Source of the DNA: Neostapfia colusana
Lineage: Eukaryota > Streptophyta > Magnoliopsida > Poales > Poaceae
Length of the DNA stretch: 64,000 bases
NCBI GenBank assembly: GCA_030760725.1
Contig: JASWHV010000010.1
Span: forward strand, 32,803,760-32,867,759
Direction: 5' to 3'
Made by a program: the position numbers and the translations under genes. Positions within the stretch are counted from its first letter, which is position 1. Every line of letters begins with the position of its first letter. Positions 19,146 to 30,129 of this stretch are shown here, piece by piece. The notes beneath the pieces were generated by a model, which saw only the letters and a list, made by a program, of their open reading frames with translations, made no database searches and was not told the DNA's origin.

Positions 19146-20683
19146 AGGGGGGGGTCTATCTCCGCTACGGCGAACAGAATGTACTCTGTTCGATAGCTGT
19201 CCGGAGCCACGAAGGTCACCGGGAGACTAATGTTGCCGTAGGGGATAACCTGTCCCGGCCCTACCCCTGAGAACGGGCTCGACGGGGTGAGCTTGGCCAT
19301 CGGGACCTGCAGCTTCTGGAAAGCTGCACGGCTGATGAGGTTCAGCCCAGCTCCTCCATCTACCAAAATGTGGTACATTCTCACGTTGGCGATGGTAGGG
19401 GCCACCAGGAGCGGTAGTTGGCCGGCCCCAGCCATGTTCCTGGGGCAGTCGGTGGCATCAAAGCTGATGGGGGTCCCCATCCACTTAAGGTGCGGTGCAG
19501 CACTTGGGAGTGGCGCCACCGATGCTACCGCTCGGCGCAGAGTCTTGACTGCACTTTGGGACGAGGGGTCGGCGGACCCGCCGTATATGACGTAGAGCTT
19601 CTTCCGACGCTCATCGTCACTGGAGCCGGAGTCCTCATGATTGCGTGCCGCCTTCATGACACGCTGAGACTCCTGGATCTCCTCTGGGTGGTCGACGTTG
19701 TCTGGAACATCCACCCCCTGCTCGTCTTCCTTTGGACGGAAGGGTAGGGCATCAGCCCGCTGCCGCTTCCCCTTGCGGAAGCGCTCTGCGAGCCTTCGGA
19801 TCTCCCGGCACTCAGCAGTAGTGTGGCGACAGCTGCCGTGCACGGGGCACATGTTGTCCTGGCTATCTTCCGGGATCGGTGAGTTTCGCTGCCTCTTGTC
19901 AGGGCGCGGCCCCCGAGCCCCACTGAGCGTCGCTGCAGTGACGACTGGGGTCGCGGCCGGCGGTCTTATATTGCTTCTGCTTCGGCTCTTGGTCTTCCTG
20001 CTGCCTCCATAGGTAGTAGGACCAGATCCGGGCAGCCCTCCTGACTCGGAGGATGGCTGTGAATGCCAGTTCCGTCCTTCGGCTGCTCTGGCGCACTTGT
20101 CCGCCAAGCTGAAGAGCTCTGAGGCATCGCGGACCTCCCTGGTCGCGAGTTTCTCAAGCATCTTCTTGTCTTGGACGCCTTGCTGGAATGCCACCACCAA
20201 AGAAGCATTTTGAATGTGTGGGATGGTGTTCCGCACCTGGGAGAACCGCTGGATGAAAGAGCGCAGCGACTCCCCAGGTTGATGTTGGATGGCGTGGAGG
20301 TCGAGCTCCGTGCCAGGCCGGGTGTAGGAACTGCCGAAGTTGGCTATGAACTGTCGGCAAAGCTCTCCCCAGGATGTTACGGAACCCTGTGGGAGGTTCA
20401 TGAGCCAAGACCGAGCTGGGCCGGTCAAGGCGACAGGGAAGTAATTGGCCATGACGGCTTCATTCCATCCTGCGGCAAGTACGGCGGTGGAGTAGATCTG
20501 GAGGAACTCCGCCGGGTTGATGCTGCCATCGTACTTCTCGGGCAGGTGCGGCCGAAACTTGCACGGCCACTTTGCGAAGCGAAGGTGGGGCGCGAGGGCC
20601 GCACACCCTGCTTCTGCCGCCGCAGGTTCTGGTGCCGCGAACGCTTGGTTCGCACTGAGCACCGCGTGCCCCGGCATGGGCAA
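19146..20683 (-). pseudogene. gag: Au1 gag capsid domain and protease
   Basis: An open frame carries the Retrotrans_gag capsid domain (LPEKYDGSINPAEFLQIY; ARSWLMNLPQGSVTSWGEL), the zinc-knuckle-like CPVHGSCRHTTAEC, an acidic linker (NHEDSGSSDDERRKKLYVIYGG) and then an aspartic protease with VDGGAGLNLIS (D-G-G in place of D-S/T-G, a variant usual in Tat elements). Gag and protease are fused in one frame with no stop between them. The frame is valid only to about 19146; the remaining codons down to 18806 are out of frame after the G-run slip. Confidence 0.88.
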
Positions 20684-21344
20684 GGCTGCACCATAGGCCG
20701 GGGGACCATATGCAGGACATATGACTGTGGCATATTCTGCACGGCACAGGCCTGGGGCAGAGATCGCGTGGCGAAGGTCTGCTCTTCAGGCTGGGTTGAG
20801 GCCGACGTCATGCTGTCGTCAGCCTCTTGGTGGCGACGCCTTTCTCGGCGCCGCTCGAGGTATACCCGGGCATCTTGATCCAGGTGACACCGCTCCAGCT
20901 CTGTCCTCAGATCTGTTGATTGGTTGCTGGTAGAGCTGGAGTCTGCCGCCTGCTCGTCATCCAATGGTGCGCGCATCAGCGACACGTCCGGTTGGCCAGA
21001 GCGTCGTCCCCGCCGAGGTCGAGGGTTCACGGCGGCGATGACGAGTCAGTCTACCTCGCGGATCCACTGCCGGGTCGCTGCCTGAGGCGCGTCCCCAGCG
21101 GGCGGATTGTACAGTAGCACCCTCGCCGCAGCTAACGCACACCCACTGGGCACGCCCAGCGCTACTGAAGACTTGAAGCTGGTTGGAGCCTGCATTGCCG
21201 GGGTCGGCGCTGCCAGAGCCGGTTGCTGGCTCTCAGCTCGTACCGACACACTCCGTCCTGAGTGTGTCGACATGTACTCCGCCCTGGTCGCGGTTTGCCG
21301 CAGAGGTGAGGGGGAAAGTTCGCCGCTGAAGGAAGCTTGGTCTT
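20684..21344 (-). pseudogene. gag: Au1 gag N-terminus, start codon lost
   Basis: Aligns with residues 1-235 of the A1 gag. Three lesions are visible: the ATG is now AAG (21342-21344), an Arg codon is TGA at 21044-21046 (REVD-stop-LV), and the frame shifts near 20700 just before the long downstream frame. Confidence 0.8.
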
Positions 21345-21385
21345 CTTCGTTGGAGGAAACTCGTCGCGCTAGGAGAAAAGCTCCC

Positions 21386-21400
21386 CTACCTGGCGCGCCA
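21386..21400 (-). other. Au1 primer binding site
   Basis: TGGCGCGCCAGGTAG on the minus strand, two bases from the LTR, identical to A1. Confidence 0.85.
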
Positions 21401-21402
21401 AA

Positions 21403-22497
21403 TGTCGAATTGTTCGGTCGACACTTCCCCCGGGCCTGCACTGGGCAGCCTGCGGAGGTTCTTTTTTCGGTGCGGCTAGTCTCTAGCGGAGAGCTTGCGC
21501 AGATGGACGAGTTAGTAAGAGCTTGACACGGCGAGTTTTACGTGGTTCAGGCCGCCGGAGCGTAAAACCCTACGTCCACGGCGAGCTATGGAGCTCGCTG
21601 TATTGCTTGCTGCTCAGGACCGGAGGCCTGAGCTCAGGAGTGAGTTACAGCTTGAGAGTGTATGGCTAGCATATGAGTTGCAAAGTGCGAACCCCTGCTA
21701 TCGACGCCTACCCGAGCCTTTTATAGTCCAAGGCTCGGGCAGCTTACAAGGGGGGCCGGGACCCGACAGGTGGTCCCGGGAAGATTGTCTATTATCTACC
21801 GTATCTGCAGTTATGCCGGTAGTTGTCTCTGGTCGAAGGCTTCTGAGTCTTCATCTTGCCGCCCTGCCCATGCCGCATGCCAGTCGTAGTGGTTGATGAC
21901 GGCGCAGGCGGCATGGGATGTCTTGTCGCGGTGTTTATTGGCTGGCAGGTTCTGACACCGCGCGCCAGTCTGTGATGCGACTGGGTGCAACGGCACCTGA
22001 CAGAAGCGTGCTCTGCGTCTCCGCGTCTTGGGAAGATGCGGGCCTTGAATACCTTGTACGGGCAAGGTATGGAGCGTCTTTACGCCCGCTGCCTATCGCT
22101 CGGGGCAGGCAGCGTCGTTCTGCTGCCACGTGGCGGGCCCGGAGCCCTTCTCAGAGGAGAGAAGGGTCAGTCCCACGGGGCACATGGAGCCTCCGGACCT
22201 CTCCCCGCGGAGGGAGAGGCTCGGCTTCTGTTGGCCACGTGGCGGGCCCGGAGCTCTCCTCTGAGGAGAGGGAGGTCCGGCCCCGCTGGACATGCGGCGC
22301 CTTCGGACCTCTCTCCCGCGGAGGTGGAGGTCCGGCTTCTGTATGCCACGTGGCGGTCCCGGAGCTCTCCTCTAAGGAGAGGGAGGTTCGGCCCCGCCGG
22401 ACGCGTGGCGCCTTCGGAGCTCTCCCTGCGGAGAAGGGCGAGTTCCTTAGGCATTTTACCCTGTGCGCGGGGGTACCCCATATCTCAGGTACCGACA
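21403..22497 (-). repeat. Au1 5' LTR (1095 bp)
   Basis: TGTCGAATTG at 21403 and GGTACCGACA at 22497 on the plus strand. TATA box at 21718-21725 (minus strand TATAAAAG). GCCACGTGGC at 22125-22134, 22234-22243 and 22345-22354, spaced about 110 bp. Confidence 0.95.
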
Positions 22498-23205
22498 GAG
22501 TCCCCAGTGACTCTTACGATCCTTTGGCGGCATCCAGGGCCGCCGGGACTGCCTAGCTTCGAGGCACTGGTTCAGCCCCCTTCGCCCGGCTCGGCGGGCC
22601 GGGCTGTGGACCGCAGCAACGTCCTCTCAAAGACTCCTTCGTGCGCAGGGTCTCCGATGGAGGCTTTCGTTGCGAGGTCGTCAGCTGCGGCCGTGCAAGC
22701 GCGCGGTGCATGGCGCAGGTCCAAGGCGAGGAATTCTTTCTCCAACATCCGCACGTGAAGCAGATAAGCAGCTAGCTGTGGATCATTGCAGGGGCATTCA
22801 CCCATAACTTGCTTGATAACTACCTGGGAGTCGCCCTGCGCCAACAACTGGAGAGCGCCCAGAGACAGGACTGTCTTTTAGGCCAAAGATGAGTGCTTCA
22901 TACTCTGCCATGTTGTTGGTTGCCTTGGAATTGAGACGCACCATGTACCCAGACTGCTCCCCCGATGGCATGAGAAGCAGTACGCCGGCACCGGCCCCCT
23001 GCTTTCACGAGGAGCCGTCGAAGAAGAGCGTCCAGTGAGGCCCGGTGAAGACCGGAGCTCGGTACTTTGGTTCACCGTCTTCGCGGCCCCCTGGGTCAGC
23101 CTTCGTTGGCGTCCACTCAGCCACGAAGTCAGCCAGTGCTTGGCTCTTGGCTGTCTGATGTGGTCGGGAGCTCAGCTTGAACTCCGCCGTCTTTGGGCTG
23201 TCTTC
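22498..23205 (-). pseudogene. pol: B1 archaeal-type RNase H fragment
   Basis: Three frames (22572-22847, 22878-23075, 23005-23343) together give the RNase H landmarks TLFFDGSS, NNMAEYEAL, AQGDSQVVIKQV and an ADDLATKAS tail, with several frameshifts. Upstream, FKLSSRPHQTAKSQALADFVAEW matches the end of the RT-proximal RNase H in Au1. The join to gag lies near 23205. Confidence 0.75.
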
Positions 23206-25029
23206 CGGCTTCGGAAGCTGGCAGTGAGTGCCAGCTCCGCCCTCCGGCTGCTCTGGCGCACTTGTCCGCCAGGCTGAAGAGCTCGGAGGCATCGCAGACC
23301 TCTCTGGTTGCAAGCCTCTAAAGCATCTTCTTGTCCTGGACACTGTCGAAGTGCCGCCACCACAGAAGCACTTTGAATATGCGGAATGGTGTTGCGTACC
23401 TGGGAGAACCGCTGGATGAAGGAGCGCAGCGTCTCCCCAGGTTGCTGCTTGATGGCTTGGAGGTCAAGCTCCGTGCCGGGACGGGTGTAGGAGCTGCCGA
23501 AGTTGGCGATGAACTGCCGGCAGAGCTCTCCACAGGAAGTTATGGAACCTTGAGGGAGGTTCATTAGCCAAGACCGGGCTGGGCCGGTCAAGGCAACGGG
23601 GAAGTAGTTTGGCCATGACGGCCTCATCCCCTCCTGCGGCAAGTACGGCGGTGGAGTGGATCTGGAGGAACCCCGCCGGGTTGATGCTGCTGTCGTACTT
23701 CCCGGGCAGGTGCGGCTGAAACTTGCGCGGCCACCTCGTGAAGCGGAGGTGGGGCTCCAGGGCCGTACATCCTGCCCCTGTTGCTGCAGGTGTTGGTGCC
23801 GCGAACGCTTGGTTCGCCGCTGGCACAGTGTACCCCGGTATGGGCAAGGCTGCGCCATAGACCGGGGGCGCCATTTGCAGGACATATGGCTGTGGCATAT
23901 GCTGCGTGGCGTATGTCTGGGGCAGAGTTCGCGTGGCGAAAGTCGGCGCCTCAGGCAGGGTTGAGGCAGTAGTCATGCTGACGCCGGTCTCTTGGCTGCG
24001 ACGCCTTTCTCGTTGCCGCTCGAGGAACACTCGGGCGTCTTGGCCCAGGTGGCATCGTTCCAGCTCAGTCCTCAGGTCCGTCGACGGAAGCCTGGTGGAG
24101 CTGGAATCCACCGTCTGTCCGTCAACCGTTGGCGTGCGTGTCAGCGACACAGCCGGTTGGCCGGAGCGTCGTCCCCGCCGAAGTCAAGGGTTTGCGGCGG
24201 CGATGACAAGACGGTCTACCTCGCGAATCCACTGCTGGGTCGCTGCCTGAGGCGCGTCCCGAGCAGGTGGATTGTGCAGTAGCGCTCTTGTTGCGGCTAG
24301 CGCACCCCCGCCGGGTACCCCCGGGGTCGGCGCTGCCAGAGCCGGTTGCTGGCTCTCAGTGCAGGTACTGGTGCCGCGAACGCTTGGTTGCGCCTGGCAC
24401 AGTGTACCCCGGTATGGGCAAGGTTGCGCCATAGGCCGGGGACGTCGCTTGCAGAGCACATGGTTGTGGCTTATGCTGGGTCGAGGCCGACGTCATGTTG
24501 CAGCCAGCCTCTTGAGTGCGACGCCTTTCTCGACGTCGCTCGAGGAACACTCGGGCATCTTGGACCAAGTGGCATCGCTCCAGCTCTGGCCTCAGGTCCG
24601 TCGACGGAAACCTGGTGGAGCTGGGGTCCGCCGTCTGCCCGTCAACCGTTGGCGTGCGCGTTAGCGACACAGCCGGTTGACCGGAGCGTCGTCCCTGCCG
24701 AAGTCGAGGGTTCGTGGCGGCGATGACGAGGCGGTCCACCTCGCGGACCCACTGCTGGGTCGTTGAATGGGGCGCATCCCCAGCAGGTGGGTTGCGCAGT
24801 AGTGCTCTTGCTGCAGCTAGCGCACCCCCATGGTGCACGCCCAGCGCTGCAGAAGATCTCACACTGGTCGGAGCCTGCATTGCCGGAGTCGGCGTTGCCG
24901 GAGTCGGCTACTGGCTACCAGCTTGTGCCGACACACTCCGTCCTGAGTGCGTCGACATGTACTCCCCACTGGTCACAGTTCGCCGTGAACGCGGAGGGGA
25001 GAGTTTGCCGCTGAGGGAAGCTTGGTCAT
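23206..25029 (-). pseudogene. gag: B1 gag with duplicated N-terminal half
   Basis: Starts at ATG 25027-25029 (MTKLPSAANS) and soon shifts frame. The N-terminal half (MQAPTSVRSS...PTVDGQTADPSSTR) appears at 24380-24880 and a second time at 23800-24355 (PGVPGGGALAATRALL...PTVDGQTVDSSSTR). The capsid domain follows (23330-23720: PGKYDSSINPAGFLQI, ETLRSFIQRFSQVRN) with further frameshifts (near 23610 and 23335), and the LFSLADKCARAAEGG segment ends at the fusion with RNase H. The zinc knuckle and protease are missing. Confidence 0.75.
23830..24900 (-). repeat. Tandem duplication of gag N-terminus (B1)
   Basis: The marker CTGCTGGGTCGYTG recurs at about 24233 and 24752, roughly 520 bp apart. The junction near 24355 (CTCAGTGCAGGTACTGGTGC on the plus strand) joins the Ala-rich mid-gag segment back to the QQPALAAPTP N-terminal segment. 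The same junction occurs in B2. Confidence 0.7.
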
Positions 25030-25069
25030 CTTCATCGGCGGAAACTCGTCGCGCAAGGGGAAAAGCCCC

Positions 25070-25084
25070 CTTCCTGGCGCGCCA
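25070..25084 (-). other. B1 primer binding site
   Basis: TGGCGCGCCAGGAAG on the minus strand, one base different from A1 near its far end, two bases from the LTR. Confidence 0.8.
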
Positions 25085-25086
25085 AA

Positions 25087-26216
25087 TGTCGAAGTGTTCG
25101 GTCGACACTTCCCCAGGGCCTGCACTGGGCAGCCCGTGGAGGTTCCTTTTTCGGTGGGGCTAGTCCCTTGCGGAGAGCTTGCGCGGATGGACCAGTTAGT
25201 AAGAGCTTGACGCGGTGAGTTTTACGTGGTTCAGGCCGCCGGAGCGTAAAACCCTACGTCCACGGCGAACTATGGAGCTCGCTGTATTGCTTGCTGCTCA
25301 GGGCCGGGGTCCTGAGCTTGGGGGTGAGTTACAGCTTGGGAGTGTATGGCTAGCGTATGAGTTGCAGAGTGCGAACCCATGGTGCGAATGGCTAGAGTCC
25401 GAACCCCTGCTAACTTCGCCTACCAGAGCCTTTTATAGTCCAAGACTCGGGTGGCTTACAAGGGGGGCCGGGACCCGACAGGTGGTCCCGGGGAGATTGA
25501 CTGATATCTACCTTATCTGCAGTTATGTCGGTAGTTGTCTCTGCCGAAGGCTTCTGAGTCTTCGTCTTGTAGCTCTGCCCATGCCGCATGCTAGTCGTAG
25601 TGGATGATGATGGCGGGGGCGGCATGGGATGTCTTGTCGCTGCGTTTATTGGCTGGCAGGCTCTGACACTGCGCGCCAGTCTGCGATGCGACTGGGCGCA
25701 ACGGCACCTGACAGAGGCGTGCTCCGCGTCTCCGCGTCTTGGGAAGGCGCGGGCCTTGAATACCTTGTACGGGCAAGGTATGGGGCATCTTTACGCCCGC
25801 TGCCTATCGCTCGGGGGCAGGCAGGGCCGTTCTTCTGGCCACATGGCGGGCCCGGAGCCCTCCTTAGAAGAGAGGGGGGGCCGGCCCCGCAGGACACGTG
25901 GAGCCTTCGGACCTCTCCCCATGGAGGGGGAGGTTCGGCTTCTGTTGGCCACATGGCGAGCCCGGAGCTCCTCTCCGAGGAGGGGGGGGGTCCGGCCTCT
26001 CTGGACACGCGGCACCTTCGGACCTCTCTCCCGCGGAGGGGGAGGTCTGGCTTCTGTATGCCACGTGGTGGGCCCGGAGCTCTCCGCTGAGGAGAGGGAG
26101 GTCCGGCCCCGCTGGACGCGTGGCGCCTTCGGAACTCTCCCTGGATCTGGAGGGGGGCGAGATCCTTAGGCATCTTCCCCTGTGCGCGGGGGTACCCCAT
26201 ATCGAGGGTACCGACA
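25087..26216 (-). repeat. B1 5' LTR (1130 bp)
   Basis: TGTCGAAGTG at 25087 and GGGTACCGACA at 26216 (plus strand). The outer end reads CCCATATCGAGGGTACC, the B-form variant, where A and Au forms have CCCATATCTCAGGTACC. A G-box repeat array at 25840-26140 has only degenerate palindromes (CCACATGGCG). Confidence 0.93.
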
Positions 26217-27563
26217 CCGAGCATCAGTAGAACAGGGTTATTCCCTTCTGTAATGGATCCCATAGAATTTAGGAACAGAGCTTGGGGCAGCTAAGTCTCA
26301 AGGGACGGTACAGGACTACGTCCAGTTTAGCCTGGTTCCGACCCTAAGCGCGTAGAGTCTTGCTTCCCTTGCAGACGAGGCGGAATATTGCCTCCATGTA
26401 CAGCCAGAATTCCACCTATGGGCATGAATACAAAAACCTGTTCTACTTAGCTCTCTCTCATGCGCTCATTTAAATTATGCATTAATTTTTATGATCACAC
26501 TACCTATGTATGTTCATCGTACATCTAGTTCCCCCTCTCCTGTGCTCATCCATAGTCGGCATTCGCTATCCTACCGAAGGCGGCTGCGCTTGAGGCACCT
26601 ACCGATGGCCGAGTGAGTCTCTCGGGCCTCCCCCAGTCAGGTGTTGCGGTGCCAGTTGGTCACCTCCAGGAAAGGCCTGCGTTGTGCATGTGGGTCCAGG
26701 GTGCGTATCCAGCTTAGCAGGCCATGAGCCCAAAGCATGCGCATCCTTCGCCCCGGAGGTACAGGGGAGTACAACCGCTTTGCCTGGTCATGAACCCAAA
26801 GCACATGCACTCTGCTTCCCCAGCGCATGGCCCGGTACTAGGGATCGGACGACCGTACCCGGACCTCGGAGGGAGCCGGAGCTCCGGCGCCTCGAGCACA
26901 GAATTGCCCAAGCCCCGTATAACAGATCAGGATCATAAGACGAATAAGACTAGGAGACGGGAGGGGAGGACCCCCCGAGGAGAATTACGTTTCCTCTGCC
27001 TGTGTGCAGGACCTCTAGGTTACGGCAACAGGGACTGCATGAAGCGGGGGAAAGGAGCTATCAACTACTCCGGCCTAGGACTGGAAGGACCGGTTCCTGC
27101 CCCTTCAGCAGGGGCGGGGCCCGAGGGCCCCACGTGTCCGGCGGGCCCGGAGCTCTCGCCTCCCCTGAGGAGGGCTCCGGGCTGGCCACATGGCAGGCGG
27201 AAACCGGACCTCCGCCCCCTGGTGGGAGGGCTCCGAAAGCCCTACGTGTCCAGCATGGCCGGAGCTCCCACCTCCTAAGAAGGGGCTCCGGACCCACCAC
27301 GTGGCAGGCAGATTTGGAGCTCCCCATAGGGCGAGATCCGGAGACCCCCGGGGGCCCCTAACACGGTTAGGACCCGGGGAAGGTGTCTATGCAGAGCTCC
27401 GAGATTGGAGATGGCCACTGAGTACCTTGCGGAGCTAAGGACTCAGTCAGGCAAAGCCAAGAAGGAGAGAAAAAGCATCACAGACACAAATATCTAAAAG
27501 AGTCAAACTAAGCGAGGCTCCATGAGCTGGACTATAGACTCGATAAAAAGGGAGAAACAAGTC
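26217..27563 (+). other. A2 spacer downstream of integrase remnant
   Basis: Non-coding. Matches A3 36064-37411, including the AT island (26465-26490) and the internal G-box-like block (27130-27310). No separate gene seen. Confidence 0.65.
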
Positions 27564-30007
27564 CTAAGGACCTCCCGGCCCCCGCCGGAACCTTGCGGCT
27601 ACAAGGGCGGCCACATTCTCGACTTCAGCCCTGGCAGCTTCCTCCCGCTCCGCGGCTGGGCCCTCTCTCGCTGGTTCTAGCGAGAAAGAGGGGTCGCGGC
27701 TCTTGAAGCATGCCAGCACATGTGAGGCGACCTCTATGGCTAGGCCTCATCCCTCGGCCTCAAGCTCGCTGGCGACCACCGAGTCTAGCCTGTCCAGCTT
27801 GGCGCCGATCAACTCTGTCAAAGTGTTCGGTCGACACTTCCCCCGGGCCTGCACTGGGCAGCCCGCGGAGGTTCTTTTTTCGGAGGGGCTAGTTCCTAGC
27901 GGAGAGCTTGCGCAGATGGACGAGTTAGTGAGAGCTTGACACAGAGAGTGTTACGTGGTTCAGGCCGCCGGAGCGTAAAACCCTACGTCCACGGCGAGCT
28001 ATGGAGCTCGCTGTATTGCTTGCTGCTCAGGGCCGGGGGGCCTGAGCTTGGGGGTGAGTTACAGCTTGAGAGTGTATGGCTAGCGTATGAGTTGCAAAAA
28101 TGCGAACCCAGGGGTGCGTATGGGTAGCGTCCGACCCCCGGCTAACGTCGCCTACCCGAGCCTTTTATAGTCCAAGACTCGAGTGGCTTACAAGGGGGGG
28201 ACGGGACCCGACAGGTGGCCCTGGGGTCATTTCCTACCAGCTATTATGTCTTGGCGCTGGCGTCGAAGTCCTCGTCCTGCCGCCCTACCTATGGCGCAGG
28301 CTAAGTGTAGCGTGTAGTCGTTGGCGATGGCTGGGGCGGCAGGGCGTGTCTTGTCCGGTCTTGTCACTGCCTTCAATGGCCTGCAGCTTCAGACACTGTA
28401 TGCCTGTCCTGGCTGTGACTGGTCACAGCGCCTCCTGACAGGCGTGCGCTGCGCTTATTGGCTGGCAGGTTCCGACACCGTGCGCCAGTCTGTGATGTGA
28501 CTGGGTGCAACGGTACCTGACAGAGGCGTGCTCCGCGTCTCCGCGTCTTGGGAATACACGGGCCTTGAATACCTTGTACGGGCAAGGTATGGGGCTTCTT
28601 TACGCCCGCCGCCTACCGCTCGGGAGCAGGCAGCGCTCTTCTGCTAGCCATGTGGCGGGCCCGGAGCCCTCCTCAGAGGAGAGGGGGGTCTGGCCCCGCA
28701 GGACACGTGGAGCTTTCGGACCTCTCCTCGCAGAGGGGGAGGTCCGGCTTCCGTTGGCCACGTGGCAAGCCCGGAGCTCTCCTCTGAGGAGAGGGAGGTC
28801 CGGCCCTGCTGGACACGCGGCACCCTCGGACCTCTCTCCAGCGGAGGGGGGAGGTCCGGCTAATGTATGCCACGTGGCGGGCCCGGAGCTTTCTTCTGAG
28901 GAGAGGGAGGTCCGGCCCCGCCAGATGCGTGGCGCCTTCGGAGCTCTCCCTGCGGAGAAGGGCGAGATCCTTATGCATTTCCCCTGTGCGCGGGGGTACC
29001 CCATATCGCGGGTACCGACAAACTCCAGCGCGGGGATCACCTCCGCCACCTTCAATGCAGGAGCCGCGGCCCTCACCGGACTGAAGCCAAGAGGGATCAG
29101 GGCGAACCCCGCTCTATCCACGAAGCTCGAGACCGCAAGAGCCTCGGAGGACAGCAAGGCCGAGAGTTCCTCCACCTCGCGGCGGGCCGCCTGCAGGGCC
29201 TCAAGGTTCCTCTCGGAGAACTCATTCTCCTTGGCCGCCAGGGAGCTCTCCCGAAGATGGAGAGACTTGGCGAGCCGCTCCAACTCAGAAGCCTTGAAGT
29301 CGGCGGCCAACTCCCGGTCCAAAACCGCCCGGCGTTCACGGGAGACCTGTTCCTCCCTCAAGTCGAGGTCTGCCTTCATAATCTCCAACTCCTCGATCCG
29401 AGCTCGAAGGTCATCCTCGCCCGCGGCCAGCTGCGCGGCGACCCTCTCCGCCTCAGCTGCCGTGGAACGCTCCCGTTCCACAACGGCGAGTTTACGGTGC
29501 TCCAACTGCTGCCGTATCTCCACATTGGCGGAGAGGCTCTCCTCGGCCCAGGCTTGTGCCTCCAGGGCCTCCCTGTTGATCCGCCGCGATTCGGCGTCCA
29601 TGCGGTCGACAGCCCGCTTCAGCCGGTCGAGGAGCACTTCCCTGAAGTCAAGCAACTCCCGCCTGGAGTCGAGCTCGCTCTTAACATTCGCGGTCCTCTC
29701 CCGCAAAAGGTTCCCCCAGGTGAGGAGGCGATCCCGTTCAACCTTATACTCCTCCCGCTCGCGACCTAGTGCAGCCAAGACCTGCAGGACGCTCGTCTCG
29801 GCAAGCGCGAAGGCATCTGCCAGGGGCAATGGAGCAACAGAGGCCGGGGCAGTCCCCCCGACCTCCTCCATTACCTCATCCTCAAAAGGAGTCGACGCAC
29901 CAGAAACCGACACGAGACGCCGGTCAGGAGAGGCTGGCTCCGAGGCTCTGGCAGCCGGACCTGCCGGGCTCTCTTCAGCTTCTGGCTCCTTGACCTGTGG
30001 AGAGGGG
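27564..30007 (-). pseudogene. A2 antisense coiled-coil ORF, split by solo LTR and truncated
   Basis: The stop (TAG, 27564-27566) and the last about 84 codons lie at 27564-27815. After the solo LTR the frame resumes at 29026 with VAEVIPALE..., and the coiled coil runs open to about 30000 (SPQVKEPEAEESPAG...), with 85-95% of residues looking like A1, A3 and A5. Everything N-terminal of that was displaced by T2 at 30008. Apart from the two insertions no stop was noted in the coiled-coil part. Confidence 0.78.
27816..29020 (-). repeat. Solo LTR with target duplication AACTC
   Basis: Plus-strand ends TGTCAAAGTG (27816) and GGTACCGACA (29020). AACTC stands on both sides (27811-27815 and 29021-29025), and removing the LTR plus one copy restores the antisense ORF sequence seen in A3. 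There is no internal region, so this is a solo LTR left by recombination between two LTRs. At 1205 bp it is longer than its relatives and has a divergent central part (28225-28440). CCCATATCGCGGGTACC puts it near the B form. Confidence 0.95.
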
Positions 30008-30129
30008 TGTGACACCCTCATCTCGGGTGTCAGCGTATGTTCATGTTTCATGAAGAAAGGAAACATTTTAATGAAAAATAGGAACGGAGAGAATTATAAA
30101 AAGAATAGCCAATAAGGCCTTCAGAGAGC

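Larger units (their letters stand above)
13427..22497 (-). mobile_element. Au1: full-coding Tat-type element (now decayed)
   Basis: In sense order: 5' LTR 22497-21403, PBS, gag, protease, RT, RNase H, archaeal-type RNase H, integrase, spacer and the inner part of the 3' LTR (13988-13427), whose outer part is displaced by A1. It is the only element here with gag and pol both in the window. It is inserted in the pol remnant of B1; the five bases after its 5' LTR are GAGTC. The lesions listed under each part show it cannot make a functional polyprotein. Confidence 0.92.
22498..26216 (-). mobile_element. B1: deletion-derived Tat-type element (gag joined to RNase H)
   Basis: Sense order: 5' LTR 26216-25087, PBS, gag with a repeated N-terminal half, then directly the archaeal-type RNase H and the linker to integrase, where Au1 interrupts it. 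Its 3' end is off the left side. It lies inside A2, immediately after the integrase remnant of that element; the 5 bp after its LTR are CCGAG. Confidence 0.85.
26217..30007 (+). mobile_element. A2: 3' internal part of an A-form element (interrupted)
   Basis: Starts at the end of the integrase remnant (CCGAGCATCAGTAGAACAGGG equals A3 from 36064) and runs through the spacer into the antisense ORF. It is interrupted by a solo LTR and cut at 30007 by T2. Its gag and 5' LTR are to the left of B1 outside the window; its N-terminal ORF part and 3' LTR are not found right of T2 in this window. Confidence 0.82.
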
